Origin: an uncultured Eubacteriales bacterium
Lineage (GTDB): Bacteria > Bacillota > Clostridia > Oscillospirales > CAG-272
Direction: 5' to 3'
DNA: 58,382 bases
NCBI GenBank assembly: GCA_934401725.1
Contig: CAKRSS010000006.1
Span: 1 to 58,382, forward strand
A model generated the notes under the pieces. The model worked only from the letters and a program-made list of their open reading frames with translations. It made no database searches and was not told where the DNA came from. Position numbers and translations under genes: made by a program. Of this stretch, positions 8,222 to 16,279 are shown in pieces. Position 1 is the stretch's first letter; each line of letters begins with the position of its first letter.

Positions 8222-9004
8222 TTATTCGTCGCTGAGCAGTGCCAAGAGCGGCACTATATGCATGTACCGACCATGTATGCGGTAGCGCGGCTGCTCACCG
8301 TCATAATTGACGTCCAGATATTCCGCGAGCACCGTCTGAAGGCAGCCACACACAACGTTCTCGGGCAGCCCGGCGACCTCGGCGACCTCCGATGCCGAGG
8401 CGTAATACTTCTCGTCGCCGACCGTCAGCGTGTAAAGCGCTGCAAGCGTTCTCAGCGCGCGCGCATCCGACAGCCTGCGCAGGTGCGCTGACAGCGCCGT
8501 GATTACGTGACGGTCGAGATGCAGGCGTTTGTTGCTCGAGAAGAACACCGATTCATACCGCATTCGCGTGGTGATCCCCGGCTGCGACAGGCAGGACATG
8601 CCCCACTCTGCCGCGCCGGCGTGATTTATGGCGTCGTCGGAGTTCCAGCCGGGGTTGCCGCCCGACATCATCTTCTTTGAGAAAAGTATCGCATGCAGCC
8701 GGTAGGCCAGTTCCAGCGCGAATTTTGCGTCCTCACCCGCAGGCATGCCGTCGATGACGGTGCGAAGCTGCAAAAATAAGTTATTTGAGGTGTCAGCGCC
8801 GCGGTAGCCGATGAGCTCGTCGACGGACACGCCGAAATACGCCGCGATGCCGGGCAGCAGCTGAATGTCCGGGCAGCACTGCGCGGACTCCCACTTGCTC
8901 ACCGCCTGATTTGTCACGCCAAGCGTCTGTGCCAGCTCCTCCTGGGTGACGCCCCTGGCCTTCCGCAGAAAGGCTATCTGTTCGTTAAGCTTGAAGTTCT
9001 CCAT
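8222..9004 (-). CDS. XRE-family transcription regulator
   Basis: 260 aa. Residues 7-65 are a Cro/C1-type helix-turn-helix (TQEELAQTLGVTNQAVSKWE). The rest (about 75-260) is helical and includes a winged-helix-like C-terminal segment. It starts at ATG 9004 with GGAGGG upstream. It is encoded just before the extended sigma factor, about 60 nt apart and on the same strand, so the two may form one regulatory unit. Targets unknown. Confidence 0.85.
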   Translation of the reverse strand: MENFKLNEQIAFLRKARGVTQEELAQTLGVTNQAVSKWESAQCCPDIQLLPGIAAYFGVSVDELIGYRGADTSNNLFLQLRTVIDGMPAGEDAKFALELAYRLHAILFSKKMMSGGNPGWNSDDAINHAGAAEWGMSCLSQPGITTRMRYESVFFSSNKRLHLDRHVITALSAHLRRLSDARALRTLAALYTLTVGDEKYYASASEVAEVAGLPENVVCGCLQTVLAEYLDVNYDGEQPRYRIHGRYMHIVPLLALLSDE

Positions 9005-9040
9005 TGAACCCTCCGTATCTGTTTTTGCAGCTGCAACAAC

Positions 9041-9069
9041 ATTATACCATCCCGCCGGGGCGGGCGCAA
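9041..9069 (-). promoter_or_regulatory. promoter for the XRE regulator
   Basis: Minus strand: TTGCGC (9069-9064), 17-bp spacer, TATAAT (9046-9041), with TGG before the -10 (extended -10). The leader is about 30 nt. Confidence 0.65.
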
Positions 9070-9097
9070 TGACGCATTGGTTTGAGCGGCGGACTTT

Positions 9098-9901
9098 TTA
9101 TCCAACCGAAGGTTGGACGTCGCCGCGCACCCTCTCGGCATTGTTTTCGCACACGCGCTCGGAGATGGTTAACCTCCTCTCGCGGCGAGTCAGCTGCTCG
9201 GTGAAGCGGCTGGTGAGGGCGATGAAAATGAGATAGATATACGGCATACCGAGATTGGTCTCAAGCAGCGAGTTGACTATCAGCGGGCGCAGCTTGTCCG
9301 CAAGACTTTCAAAGCCCTCCGAACGTATGCCGCCGATCAGCAGCCCGGCCTCCCAGCCGAACTGAACAAGCACGCCGATGGCCAGCAGCCACGGTATATT
9401 GACCCGTCGCTCCCGGCGGCGCTCGGCGAGGTTGAAGACGACCAGCCCGAGGTATCCGACGAGCAATATAAACGCCATATAGCCGTGATACTCGCCTGTC
9501 GTGCGCTGTATGATTATCGTCTCCATGCCGGACGGTGTGAAGGTCGCGCTGAGCTGAGGGCAGACAAACCACCACATAAGTATGAGAAACGACCACTCGA
9601 AAAGGTGCTTGTCCTTGGAAATCCACAGCCATATCCATGTGAAATTCGTAAAGCCGTAGCTCATCGACATCCAAAGCAGCACCCAGAACAGGCTGTGCCC
9701 GTCCGAAATGGCGCGCGAGTGGCAGACGAGATGGAATATCCCGAAGTCCACAAGCATGTAAAGCACGCCCGCAAGCAGGCCGACGATGACGGTCATATAC
9801 TTCTTTTTCCAGAGCAGCAGCCCCGCGAAAACGACGAGAAACGCAATGTCAAACCATATATAAAGCGGCGAAAACGCGCGCCGCGCAATAATCTCGGTCA
9901 T
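9098..9901 (-). CDS. hypothetical polytopic membrane protein
   Basis: A 267-aa protein with about seven hydrophobic helices spread over residues 13-235 and a charged C-terminal tail. Trp-rich helices 3-4 (WVLLWMSMSYGFTNFTWIWLW) are distinctive. I do not recognise a family with confidence. The ATG at 9901 is preceded by GGAGGAAT, which decides the start against an in-frame codon further upstream. It begins 25 bp after the glycerate kinase stop codon and is probably co-transcribed with it. No transport motif was seen. Confidence 0.75.
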   Translation of the reverse strand: MTEIIARRAFSPLYIWFDIAFLVVFAGLLLWKKKYMTVIVGLLAGVLYMLVDFGIFHLVCHSRAISDGHSLFWVLLWMSMSYGFTNFTWIWLWISKDKHLFEWSFLILMWWFVCPQLSATFTPSGMETIIIQRTTGEYHGYMAFILLVGYLGLVVFNLAERRRERRVNIPWLLAIGVLVQFGWEAGLLIGGIRSEGFESLADKLRPLIVNSLLETNLGMPYIYLIFIALTSRFTEQLTRRERRLTISERVCENNAERVRGDVQPSVG

Positions 9902-9926
9902 AATTCCTCCGCAATCGTGTATTGTG

Positions 9927-11081
9927 TTACCGCGAGCCGCGAGCCGCGGCAATCAGGCGCGCTATGTTTTTCATGGCGAAGCGCAGATTCACGTCGCTCT
10001 CGCCCCTCACCTGCTCGAACGGCAGCGGGCGGCGGTTTATTGAGAACACCGAACAGAGTCCCTCGTCGAGCAGCAGCTCGGCACCCGGTGCGGCGTCGCC
10101 GACGACGGCTATCACCGGCACGCCCGCCGCCGCGGCGCGCGCCGCGACGCCCGAGATGACCTTGCCGCGCACGCTCTGCGCGTCCATTCTGCCCTCGCCC
10201 GTAAAGACGAAATCGGCCTGCTGCAGCGCCTCGTCAAAGCCGACGGTGTCGAGCACCGCGTCAATTCCGCGCCTCAGCTCGGCCCCGAGAAAGGCGACCA
10301 TGCCCGCACCGAGTCCGCCTGCCGCGCCGCCACCGGCGAGAGTCGACAGCCCGCGGCCCGTTTTGCGCTCCATGACGGCGCAGAGCGACCTCAGCCCCGC
10401 GTCGAGAAGCCCGACCGCGGCGGCGTCCGCTCCCTTCTGCGGCGCGAACACATACGCCGCGCCCTCCGGGCCGTACATGGGGTTGTCCACGTCGCACATG
10501 GCAACGAGCTCGACGCCGTCAAGCTCGCGCGCCAGTCCCGACATATCGATGTCGGCCACACGCCCGATACTGCCGCCGACCGGGACGAATTCGCATCCAT
10601 CCCCGTCTCTGAACACAACACCGAGCGCCGCAGCCATGCCGCAGCCGCCGTCCGTCGTGCTGCTGCCACCGAGCCCGACTATCACGCGGCGGCAGTCCCG
10701 CCGCACGGCGTCAAGTATCAGCTCGCCGACGCCGTATGTGGTCGTCCGGCGGGGGTCGCTTCCGCCGGATGCCTCCGCCATGGGGAGGCCCGCCGCCGCA
10801 GCCATCTCGACTATCGCAGTGCGCCGCCCTGCGGCGTCGGTCACGATACCGTAAAAGCTGTCGACAGGCTCAAAATAAGGCCCCGATACGCGAAGTCTCA
10901 CCACCTCGCCGCCGAGCGCCGTGACAAAGCAATCGACCGTTCCCTCTCCGCCGTCCGCCACGGGAATCGACGTTATCCTGCTGCCGGGACATACCGCCGT
11001 CAGCTCGTCCGCCATAATGCCGCACACCTCGCGCGAGCTGATCGTACCCTTGAAGGAATCGGGTGCTAAAATAATGTTCAT
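9927..11081 (-). CDS. glxK: glycerate 2-kinase
   Basis: A 384-aa member of the GarK/GlxK type I glycerate kinase family, which phosphorylates D-glycerate with ATP to 2-phosphoglycerate and feeds it to glycolysis. The N-terminus (ILAPDSFKGTISS), the VADGGEGT motif near residue 42, the VGLGGSSTTDGG loop and the TGEGRMDAQS stretch are family hallmarks, and the length is standard. The start has AAGGAGAG upstream. Its promoter is at 11135-11163. No aldarate or glyoxylate genes lie nearby, so the source of glycerate is open. Confidence 0.93.
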   Translation of the reverse strand: MNIILAPDSFKGTISSREVCGIMADELTAVCPGSRITSIPVADGGEGTVDCFVTALGGEVVRLRVSGPYFEPVDSFYGIVTDAAGRRTAIVEMAAAAGLPMAEASGGSDPRRTTTYGVGELILDAVRRDCRRVIVGLGGSSTTDGGCGMAAALGVVFRDGDGCEFVPVGGSIGRVADIDMSGLARELDGVELVAMCDVDNPMYGPEGAAYVFAPQKGADAAAVGLLDAGLRSLCAVMERKTGRGLSTLAGGGAAGGLGAGMVAFLGAELRRGIDAVLDTVGFDEALQQADFVFTGEGRMDAQSVRGKVISGVAARAAAAGVPVIAVVGDAAPGAELLLDEGLCSVFSINRRPLPFEQVRGESDVNLRFAMKNIARLIAAARGSR

Positions 11082-11134
11082 AATCGGACTCTCCTTATAA
11101 TCTGCGCGGCGAAAAAACGCCGCATTTTGATTTT

Positions 11135-11163
11135 ATAGTACCACAAATATCGCCTTTTGTCAA
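11135..11163 (-). promoter_or_regulatory. promoter for glycerate kinase
   Basis: Minus strand: TTGACA (11163-11158), 17-bp spacer, TACTAT (11140-11135). It is back to back with the plus-strand promoter at 11172. Confidence 0.7.
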
Positions 11164-11171
11164 TCTGTCGC

Positions 11172-11200
11172 TTGTTTTTCAGGGCACTTTATGGTATACT
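11172..11200 (+). promoter_or_regulatory. promoter for the MGMT-family gene
   Basis: TTGTTT (11172-11177), 17-bp spacer, TATACT (11195-11200), with TGG immediately before the -10 (extended -10). The leader before the ATG at 11220 is short and carries AAGGAG. Confidence 0.65.
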
Positions 11201-11219
11201 GTTGTAAAAGGAGTTTGCC

Positions 11220-11528
11220 ATGGGGAAGATTACGGACGAAAGACTTATTTACGAAATTCTCGCCGTTGTCGGGGAGATTCCGCGCGGGCACGTCACGACG
11301 TACGGGCGGATTGCCGCGCTCATCGGGCGGGACAAAAATTCACGGCTCGTCGGCCGCGTTCTCGGCATGGCGGACATGTTCGGCGACTACCCCTGCCACC
11401 GTGTGGTGAACGCTGCGGGAAGGCTCGTCCCCGGCTGGGCGCGACAGCGCGAGCTGCTCGAGGGCGAGGGCGTAACGTTTACGCCGTCAGGACACGTAAA
11501 TCTGCAGCGGCACCTGTGGGAGGCATAG
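11220..11528 (+). CDS. MGMT-family DNA alkyl-repair protein
   Basis: A 102-aa protein consisting only of the DNA-binding C-terminal domain of O6-alkylguanine-DNA alkyltransferases. The active-site motif is PCHRV with Cys59, so it keeps the alkyl acceptor that the alkyltransferase-like (ATL, PWHR) proteins have lost. The size is that of the YbaZ/ATL group, without the N-terminal Ada or Ogt domain. The likely role is recognition, and perhaps direct reversal, of O6-alkylguanine. It is a single gene with its own promoter. Confidence 0.88.
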   Translation: MGKITDERLIYEILAVVGEIPRGHVTTYGRIAALIGRDKNSRLVGRVLGMADMFGDYPCHRVVNAAGRLVPGWARQRELLEGEGVTFTPSGHVNLQRHLWEA

Positions 11529-11649
11529 CGTACGCAGCGCAAATACCACGCAGCTTCACAACGCCCTCACACCGCCCTCACAGTTAAAATGTATCATACT
11601 ATGCGGCATATTGTGTACTGCCGTCCATTTCTGAGCACAGGAGAACATC

Positions 11650-12519
11650 ATGGAAAGCAAAAAAGAAGTAAAGCAACAGTTTTTGACCGGTGAACGCGCA
11701 CTTTTCGGCGCACGCGGCCTGCGCATCACCGACACCATATTCGACGACGGCGAGTCGCCGCTCAAGGAAAGTGCCGACATCGAGCTTATCGGCAGCATGT
11801 TCAAGTGGAAATACCCGCTCTGGTACGCCAAGGACATCACCGTGCGCGACTGTACCTGGTTTGACATGGCGCGCGCGGGCGTGTGGTACACCGACCGCAT
11901 CAGCGTCGCCGACTCGGCCATCGAAGCGCCGAAAAACTTCCGCCGCTGTCACGACCTCACGCTCTCGAATGTCTCCTTCCCGAACGCGGCCGAGACGCTG
12001 TGGAGCTGCGACGGCGTCCGCATCGACAACGTAACCGCCAAGGGCGACTACTTCGCCATGAACAGCCGGAACATGGTCATTCACGGGCTGACGCTCTACG
12101 GCAACTATTCATTCGACGGCGTTGAGAACGTCGAGATATACGCCTCGCGCCTGCTCTCCAAGGACGCCTTCTGGAACAGCGAAAACGTCACGGTCTACGA
12201 CTCGTTCATCTCGGGCGAGTACCTTGGCTGGAACGCCAAAAACCTGACGCTTATAAACTGCACCGTCGAGAGCCTTCAGGGCATGTGCTACATTCAGAAC
12301 CTCGTCATGAAAAACTGCAAGCTGATAAACACCACGCTTGCCTTCGAATATTCGACCGTCGACGCCGACATCTGCTCGACCGTCGACAGCGTGCTCAACC
12401 CCGCGGGCGGCACGATACGCGCCGATTCCATCCGCGAGCTGATACTCGAGAAGGACAAAATCGACGTCACAAAGACAAAAATAGTGTGCCGCAACGGCGC
12501 ACTTTCTACAACCGTGTGA
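11650..12519 (+). CDS. DUF3737 family protein, right-handed beta-helix
   Basis: 289 aa. The whole protein is built from short repeated strands (for example ITVRDCTWFD, NVEIYASRLL, LTLINCTVE), as in a pectate-lyase-like beta-helix. It matches what I know of the DUF3737 family. It has no signal peptide, so it is cytoplasmic, and no function is established. It starts after AGGAGA and ends 8 bp before the PatB/MalY gene, which suggests a shared transcript and perhaps a shared pathway. Confidence 0.8.
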   Translation: MESKKEVKQQFLTGERALFGARGLRITDTIFDDGESPLKESADIELIGSMFKWKYPLWYAKDITVRDCTWFDMARAGVWYTDRISVADSAIEAPKNFRRCHDLTLSNVSFPNAAETLWSCDGVRIDNVTAKGDYFAMNSRNMVIHGLTLYGNYSFDGVENVEIYASRLLSKDAFWNSENVTVYDSFISGEYLGWNAKNLTLINCTVESLQGMCYIQNLVMKNCKLINTTLAFEYSTVDADICSTVDSVLNPAGGTIRADSIRELILEKDKIDVTKTKIVCRNGALSTTV

Positions 12520-12527
12520 GGCCATAT

Positions 12528-13697
12528 ATGAAATACGATTTTGATACCGTCACCAACCGCCGCGGCACGGCATCCTACAAATGGGACGTTGCCGAGGGTG
12601 AGCTGCCAATGTGGGTCGCCGACATGGACTTCAAGACCGCGCCCGAGATACGCGAGGCGCTTGCACGCCGGCTCGGGCACGGCGTCTTCGGCTACAACGA
12701 CGTGCCGGACGAGTGGTATGACGCCTACATCGGCTGGTGGCGCGACCGCCACGGACTTACCATCGAGCGCGACTGGCTGGTGTTCTGCACCGGCGTCGTC
12801 CCGGCGATTTCAAGCACCGTCCGCAAGCTGACGACGCCGAATGAGAACGTCGTCATACAGACGCCGGTCTACAACATTTTCTTCAATTCAATAATCAACA
12901 ACGGCGCACGCACGCTCGAGTCGCCGCTGTGCTATGACGGCGAGAGCTATCACATCGACTTCGACGACCTCGAGCGCAAGCTCGCCGACCCGCAGACCTC
13001 GCTCATGATACTCTGCAACCCGCACAATCCCGTCGGCAAGATATGGACGCGCGAGGAGCTTGCAAAAATCGGGCACCTGTGCGCAAAGCACGGCGTGACC
13101 GTCATCGCGGACGAAATACACTGCGACCTGACAACGCCGGGGCGCGGATATGTTCCCTTCGCGTCGGTCTCGGAGGAGTGCCGCGAGGTGAGCGTGACCT
13201 GCATCGCGCCGACAAAGGCCTTCAACATCGCCGGACTCCAGACGGCCGCCGTCATGATACCGAACCCGCGTCTGCGCCATAAGGTCCAGCGCGCGCTCAA
13301 CACCGATGAGGTGGCCGAGCCGAACTCGTTCGCCGTCACGGCTGCGGTTGCGGCCTTCACCAAGGGTGGCGACTGGCTCGACGAGCTGCGCGGCTATATT
13401 CAGCGCAACCGTGAAAGGGTCGCGGAATATCTCGCGTCCGGGATTTCCGCGCTGCATCTCGTGCCGGGCGAGGCGACGTATCTGCTCTGGATAAATTGCA
13501 GCGCCGTGTGCCCCGACTCGGTCGGGCTGTGCGACTTCATCCGCCGCGAGACCGGGCTATATCTCTCGGACGGCGCTCAGTACGGCGAATCCGGCCGCGC
13601 GTTTATCCGTATGAACATCGCCTGCCCGCGCTCAACGCTCGAGGACGGACTTGCAAGATTCAAAGCCGGAATCGAAAAATATCAAAACCGCAAATAA
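12528..13697 (+). CDS. patB: PatB/MalY-type cystathionine beta-lyase (PLP-dependent)
   Basis: A 389-aa class I/II aminotransferase-fold enzyme. The opening (FDTVTNRRGTASYKWD and LPMWVADMDF) is typical of the MalY/PatB subfamily, which cleaves C-S bonds of cystathionine or cysteine conjugates to thiol, pyruvate and ammonia. NPHNPVGK (164-171), Asp195 and the PLP lysine K230 (APTKAF) are present. The ATG at 12528 gives the standard subfamily N-terminus. It is adjacent to the DUF3737 gene. The exact substrate is open; plain aminotransferase activity is less likely. Confidence 0.88.
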   Translation: MKYDFDTVTNRRGTASYKWDVAEGELPMWVADMDFKTAPEIREALARRLGHGVFGYNDVPDEWYDAYIGWWRDRHGLTIERDWLVFCTGVVPAISSTVRKLTTPNENVVIQTPVYNIFFNSIINNGARTLESPLCYDGESYHIDFDDLERKLADPQTSLMILCNPHNPVGKIWTREELAKIGHLCAKHGVTVIADEIHCDLTTPGRGYVPFASVSEECREVSVTCIAPTKAFNIAGLQTAAVMIPNPRLRHKVQRALNTDEVAEPNSFAVTAAVAAFTKGGDWLDELRGYIQRNRERVAEYLASGISALHLVPGEATYLLWINCSAVCPDSVGLCDFIRRETGLYLSDGAQYGESGRAFIRMNIACPRSTLEDGLARFKAGIEKYQNRK

Positions 13698-13778
13698 GCG
13701 CCGCAGATCGCGTCACGATTGAGACCGCCACGCAGGGCCCGAGGAATATATTGAAACATATCGAAGGACGGTTGAGCA

Positions 13779-14189
13779 ATGGTTACAAAAATAGTTTTTG
13801 TTGCTATCGGTTGTATTCTTCTTGCGTTTTGCGCAAGGTATGCTTATGTATCTCTGCTGTTTTTGAGGAAGCAAACCAAAGAGACAAGGGGCTTTCGTGT
13901 TTCCTGCGAACATCAACGAGATGTATACAAAGGAGGAAAATCTGGCAGATGGCATGCTCATTGGGTGAGATGTACTTTCTTATATCAGGTATCCGGCAAA
14001 GAATACAGGGTCTCCTGCGAGAAGCCTGGGGAGCCGTGCGATATAAGAAAAACGGTTCAGGTAGTATATTTGAAAAAGCATCCCAAATGTGCTTATATTA
14101 AAGATTTGTCATTTCCTTGGCAGTATATTGCTGCCCCTGTGCTTTTTATTTTCGGAGTGCTTTTCCTTGCCTGCGGAATCGGAATGTAG
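13779..14189 (+). CDS. DUF3592-like small membrane protein
   Basis: 136 aa: an N-terminal membrane helix (about 5-27), a soluble stretch of about 75 aa with beta strands and the pattern TFLYQVSGKEYRVSC, and a second helix (about 113-134). This layout fits DUF3592-type proteins of unknown function. It is AT-rich compared with both neighbours, which suggests transfer. A strong bidirectional terminator follows at 14246. Confidence 0.75.
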   Translation: MVTKIVFVAIGCILLAFCARYAYVSLLFLRKQTKETRGFRVSCEHQRDVYKGGKSGRWHAHWVRCTFLYQVSGKEYRVSCEKPGEPCDIRKTVQVVYLKKHPKCAYIKDLSFPWQYIAAPVLFIFGVLFLACGIGM

Positions 14190-14245
14190 CAGGGTTAACT
14201 ATATTTCGGAACAACTGACATCTGAGCAACTTCAAAAAATATAAA

Positions 14246-14292
14246 TAAAGGGACTTTTAAAAACTCAATGTTTTTAAAAGTCCCTTATTTTT
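14246..14292. terminator. bidirectional terminator
   Basis: A 14-bp stem (14250-14263 with 14271-14284) and a 7-nt loop are flanked by ATTTTTT on the right and an A-rich run on the left. It serves the plus gene ending at 14189 and the minus gene ending at 14313. Confidence 0.85.
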
Positions 14293-14312
14293 TATGCGGA
14301 ATCCATTGCCCG

Positions 14313-14915
14313 TCACTCCACCACTGCTGCGACGGCGCACTCGAGGCCGCGCACGGCGGTGGCGATGTCCATGCTCGGCGCGCCGCGGTGCGACACCGCC
14401 TGCTCGGTCGAGAACGGAATGTGGATAAATCCGCCGAGCATGGTCGGGTACTCGGTGCGGATCAGGTGCATCAGCGTATACATGAGGTAATTGCAGACGT
14501 AACTGCCCGCCGTATACGACAGCTCGGCGGGAATTCCGCACTCACGCAGCCGCGCGACTATGCGCCGCACGGGCAGATTTGTGAAATAGGCGTCGGGCCC
14601 GCCGGGGATGACGGGCTCGTCCGACGGTTTGAAGCCCGCGTTGTCGGGGATAGCGCCGTCCATGAGGTTAATGGCAACGCGTTCGGGCGTTATCGCCGCA
14701 CGCCCGCCCGCCTGACCGACGCATATGACCGCGTCCGGTCGCTCACGGCGGACAGCGTCGCAGAGCAGCTCGCCCGCGCGCCCGAATACGGTCGGCAGCA
14801 TGAGCCTGACGACGCAAGCTCCGCTTATTTCGTCCGGCAGGAGGCTTACCGCCTCCCACGCGGGGTTGACGGTCTCGCCGCCGAACGGATCAAAGCCGGT
14901 GATGAGTATTTTCAT
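14313..14915 (-). CDS. pcp: pyroglutamyl-peptidase I
   Basis: A 200-aa cysteine peptidase (family C15) that removes N-terminal pyroglutamate from peptides. The N-terminal ILITGFDPFGGE motif is diagnostic. The catalytic triad is visible as Glu79, Cys141 (in TAGSYVCN) and His165 (FIHIPF), at nearly the same spacing as in Bacillus Pcp. It follows the M29 aminopeptidase by 74 nt on the same strand, which suggests shared work in peptide use. The ribosome site is weak. Confidence 0.93.
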   Translation of the reverse strand: MKILITGFDPFGGETVNPAWEAVSLLPDEISGACVVRLMLPTVFGRAGELLCDAVRRERPDAVICVGQAGGRAAITPERVAINLMDGAIPDNAGFKPSDEPVIPGGPDAYFTNLPVRRIVARLRECGIPAELSYTAGSYVCNYLMYTLMHLIRTEYPTMLGGFIHIPFSTEQAVSHRGAPSMDIATAVRGLECAVAAVVE

Positions 14916-14989
14916 TGCTGTTTACGTTTATGAGCTTACACTACTGTGTTGTTGTGTTGTGCTATTGTGCGGCTGTCCGGCTGCGGGAC

Positions 14990-16219
14990 TTACGCCCACT
15001 CGCCGTTCACAAAAATCGGCACGGCGTGTCCGTTCTTGTAGCCGGTTATGCACATGTCCGGCGCGCCGACCATGAAGTCGACGTGTATAATACTGTCGTT
15101 GATGCCGAGCGCCTGGCACTCCTCGTTGGTCTTATCTAGGTAGCCGTCGATACAGTCGTTGAAGCCGCGGCCGAGCGCGACGTGGCAGCTGGCGTTCTCG
15201 TCAAACAGCGTCTCGTAGAACAGTATACCGCTGTTGTTTATGGGGCTGTTGCAGGGGATGAGCGCCAGCTCGCCGAGCATGGCTGCGCCGTCGTCCATCG
15301 TAATCATTTTGTCGAGCACCTCGCGTCCCGACTCGGCGTCCCACTCGACCGCACGACCGCCCTCAAAGCGAATCCAGAAGTTGGTTATCAGCTGACCGTT
15401 GTAGGACAGCGGCTTGGTCGAGACCAGCTTGCCCTCGGCGCGTCCCTTCATGGGGCTGGTGAATATCTCCTCGGTCGGCAGGTTGGGGTTGAAGAAGACG
15501 CCCTGCTTGGTCGTCTCTCCGCCGCCGCACCAGTGTCCCTCGGGAATGAGGTCGGCGCGGAAATCGGTGCCGTTTGAGCTCTTGTAGGTGATGTAGTCGA
15601 ACTTCTGGTCGTTGAGCCACTTGCATCTCTTGCTGAAGTCGGCGTTGTGACGCGCCCACTCGGCGATGGGGTCGTTCTCCGGGTCGTCCGTGACGCTGAC
15701 GGAGTCAAGTATCGCACGCCACAGCTTCTCGATGGCCTGATTCTTCTTGAGCTCCGGGAACACCTTCTTAGCCCACGCCTCGGACGGCACGGCGGCTATC
15801 GTCCACTGGTGCTTGGACTCTATCGCGTCGAGGTAGGGCTTGATGACCTTGTAGGTTGCCATGTGCGCCTTCTGCATTTTCTCGAGGTTGATGCCGCGCA
15901 GACCGTCCGGATCCTCGCCGATGAGCACGACGCGGCAGGGGAATTCCTCAGCCATAAGCTTCATCTTCTCCTCCTCCCAGCTCTCGACGGTCGAGAGCGT
16001 CTTGAGGCTCTGGTAGCGGTAGGCCAGCTTGCTGAGCGGCTGATGCTTCCACTCAACGCGCACCGACTTCGCACCGGCACGGTAGCACTCCTCGACCACC
16101 ATCGCGGCGAACTCGTACTGCTCGACGTTGGCGTAAACTATGACAGGCTGTCCCTTCTGGACATTGGCGCCGACCCGCGCGATGAGGCGGGCGTATTTCT
16201 TGAGAGTTGTTTTTTTCAT
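14990..16219 (-). CDS. aminopeptidase, M29 family
   Basis: A 409-aa metallo-aminopeptidase of the AmpS/AmpT/PepS (M29) family, which removes N-terminal residues from peptides in the cytoplasm with a two-metal centre. The family is recognised from the N-terminal KYARLIARVGANVQKGQ, the EGHWCGGGETTKQGVFFNPNLPTEE region, the SGILFYETLFDENASCH segment and the C-terminal IHVDFMVGAPD motif. The full length is normal. It is preceded by topB (60 nt) and followed by pcp. Confidence 0.92.
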   Translation of the reverse strand: MKKTTLKKYARLIARVGANVQKGQPVIVYANVEQYEFAAMVVEECYRAGAKSVRVEWKHQPLSKLAYRYQSLKTLSTVESWEEEKMKLMAEEFPCRVVLIGEDPDGLRGINLEKMQKAHMATYKVIKPYLDAIESKHQWTIAAVPSEAWAKKVFPELKKNQAIEKLWRAILDSVSVTDDPENDPIAEWARHNADFSKRCKWLNDQKFDYITYKSSNGTDFRADLIPEGHWCGGGETTKQGVFFNPNLPTEEIFTSPMKGRAEGKLVSTKPLSYNGQLITNFWIRFEGGRAVEWDAESGREVLDKMITMDDGAAMLGELALIPCNSPINNSGILFYETLFDENASCHVALGRGFNDCIDGYLDKTNEECQALGINDSIIHVDFMVGAPDMCITGYKNGHAVPIFVNGEWA

Positions 16220-16279
16220 GATATTCCCTTTCTGTTTATATGTAAATAGTGTTTTTCATTGTTGGGGCGGCTGCGGGGG

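Noticed and set aside
9098..9125. Hairpin TCCAACC-TTC-GGTTGGA as terminator of the minus-strand membrane-protein gene
   Set aside because: In the direction of transcription it is followed by A residues, not U, and it overlaps the stop codon.
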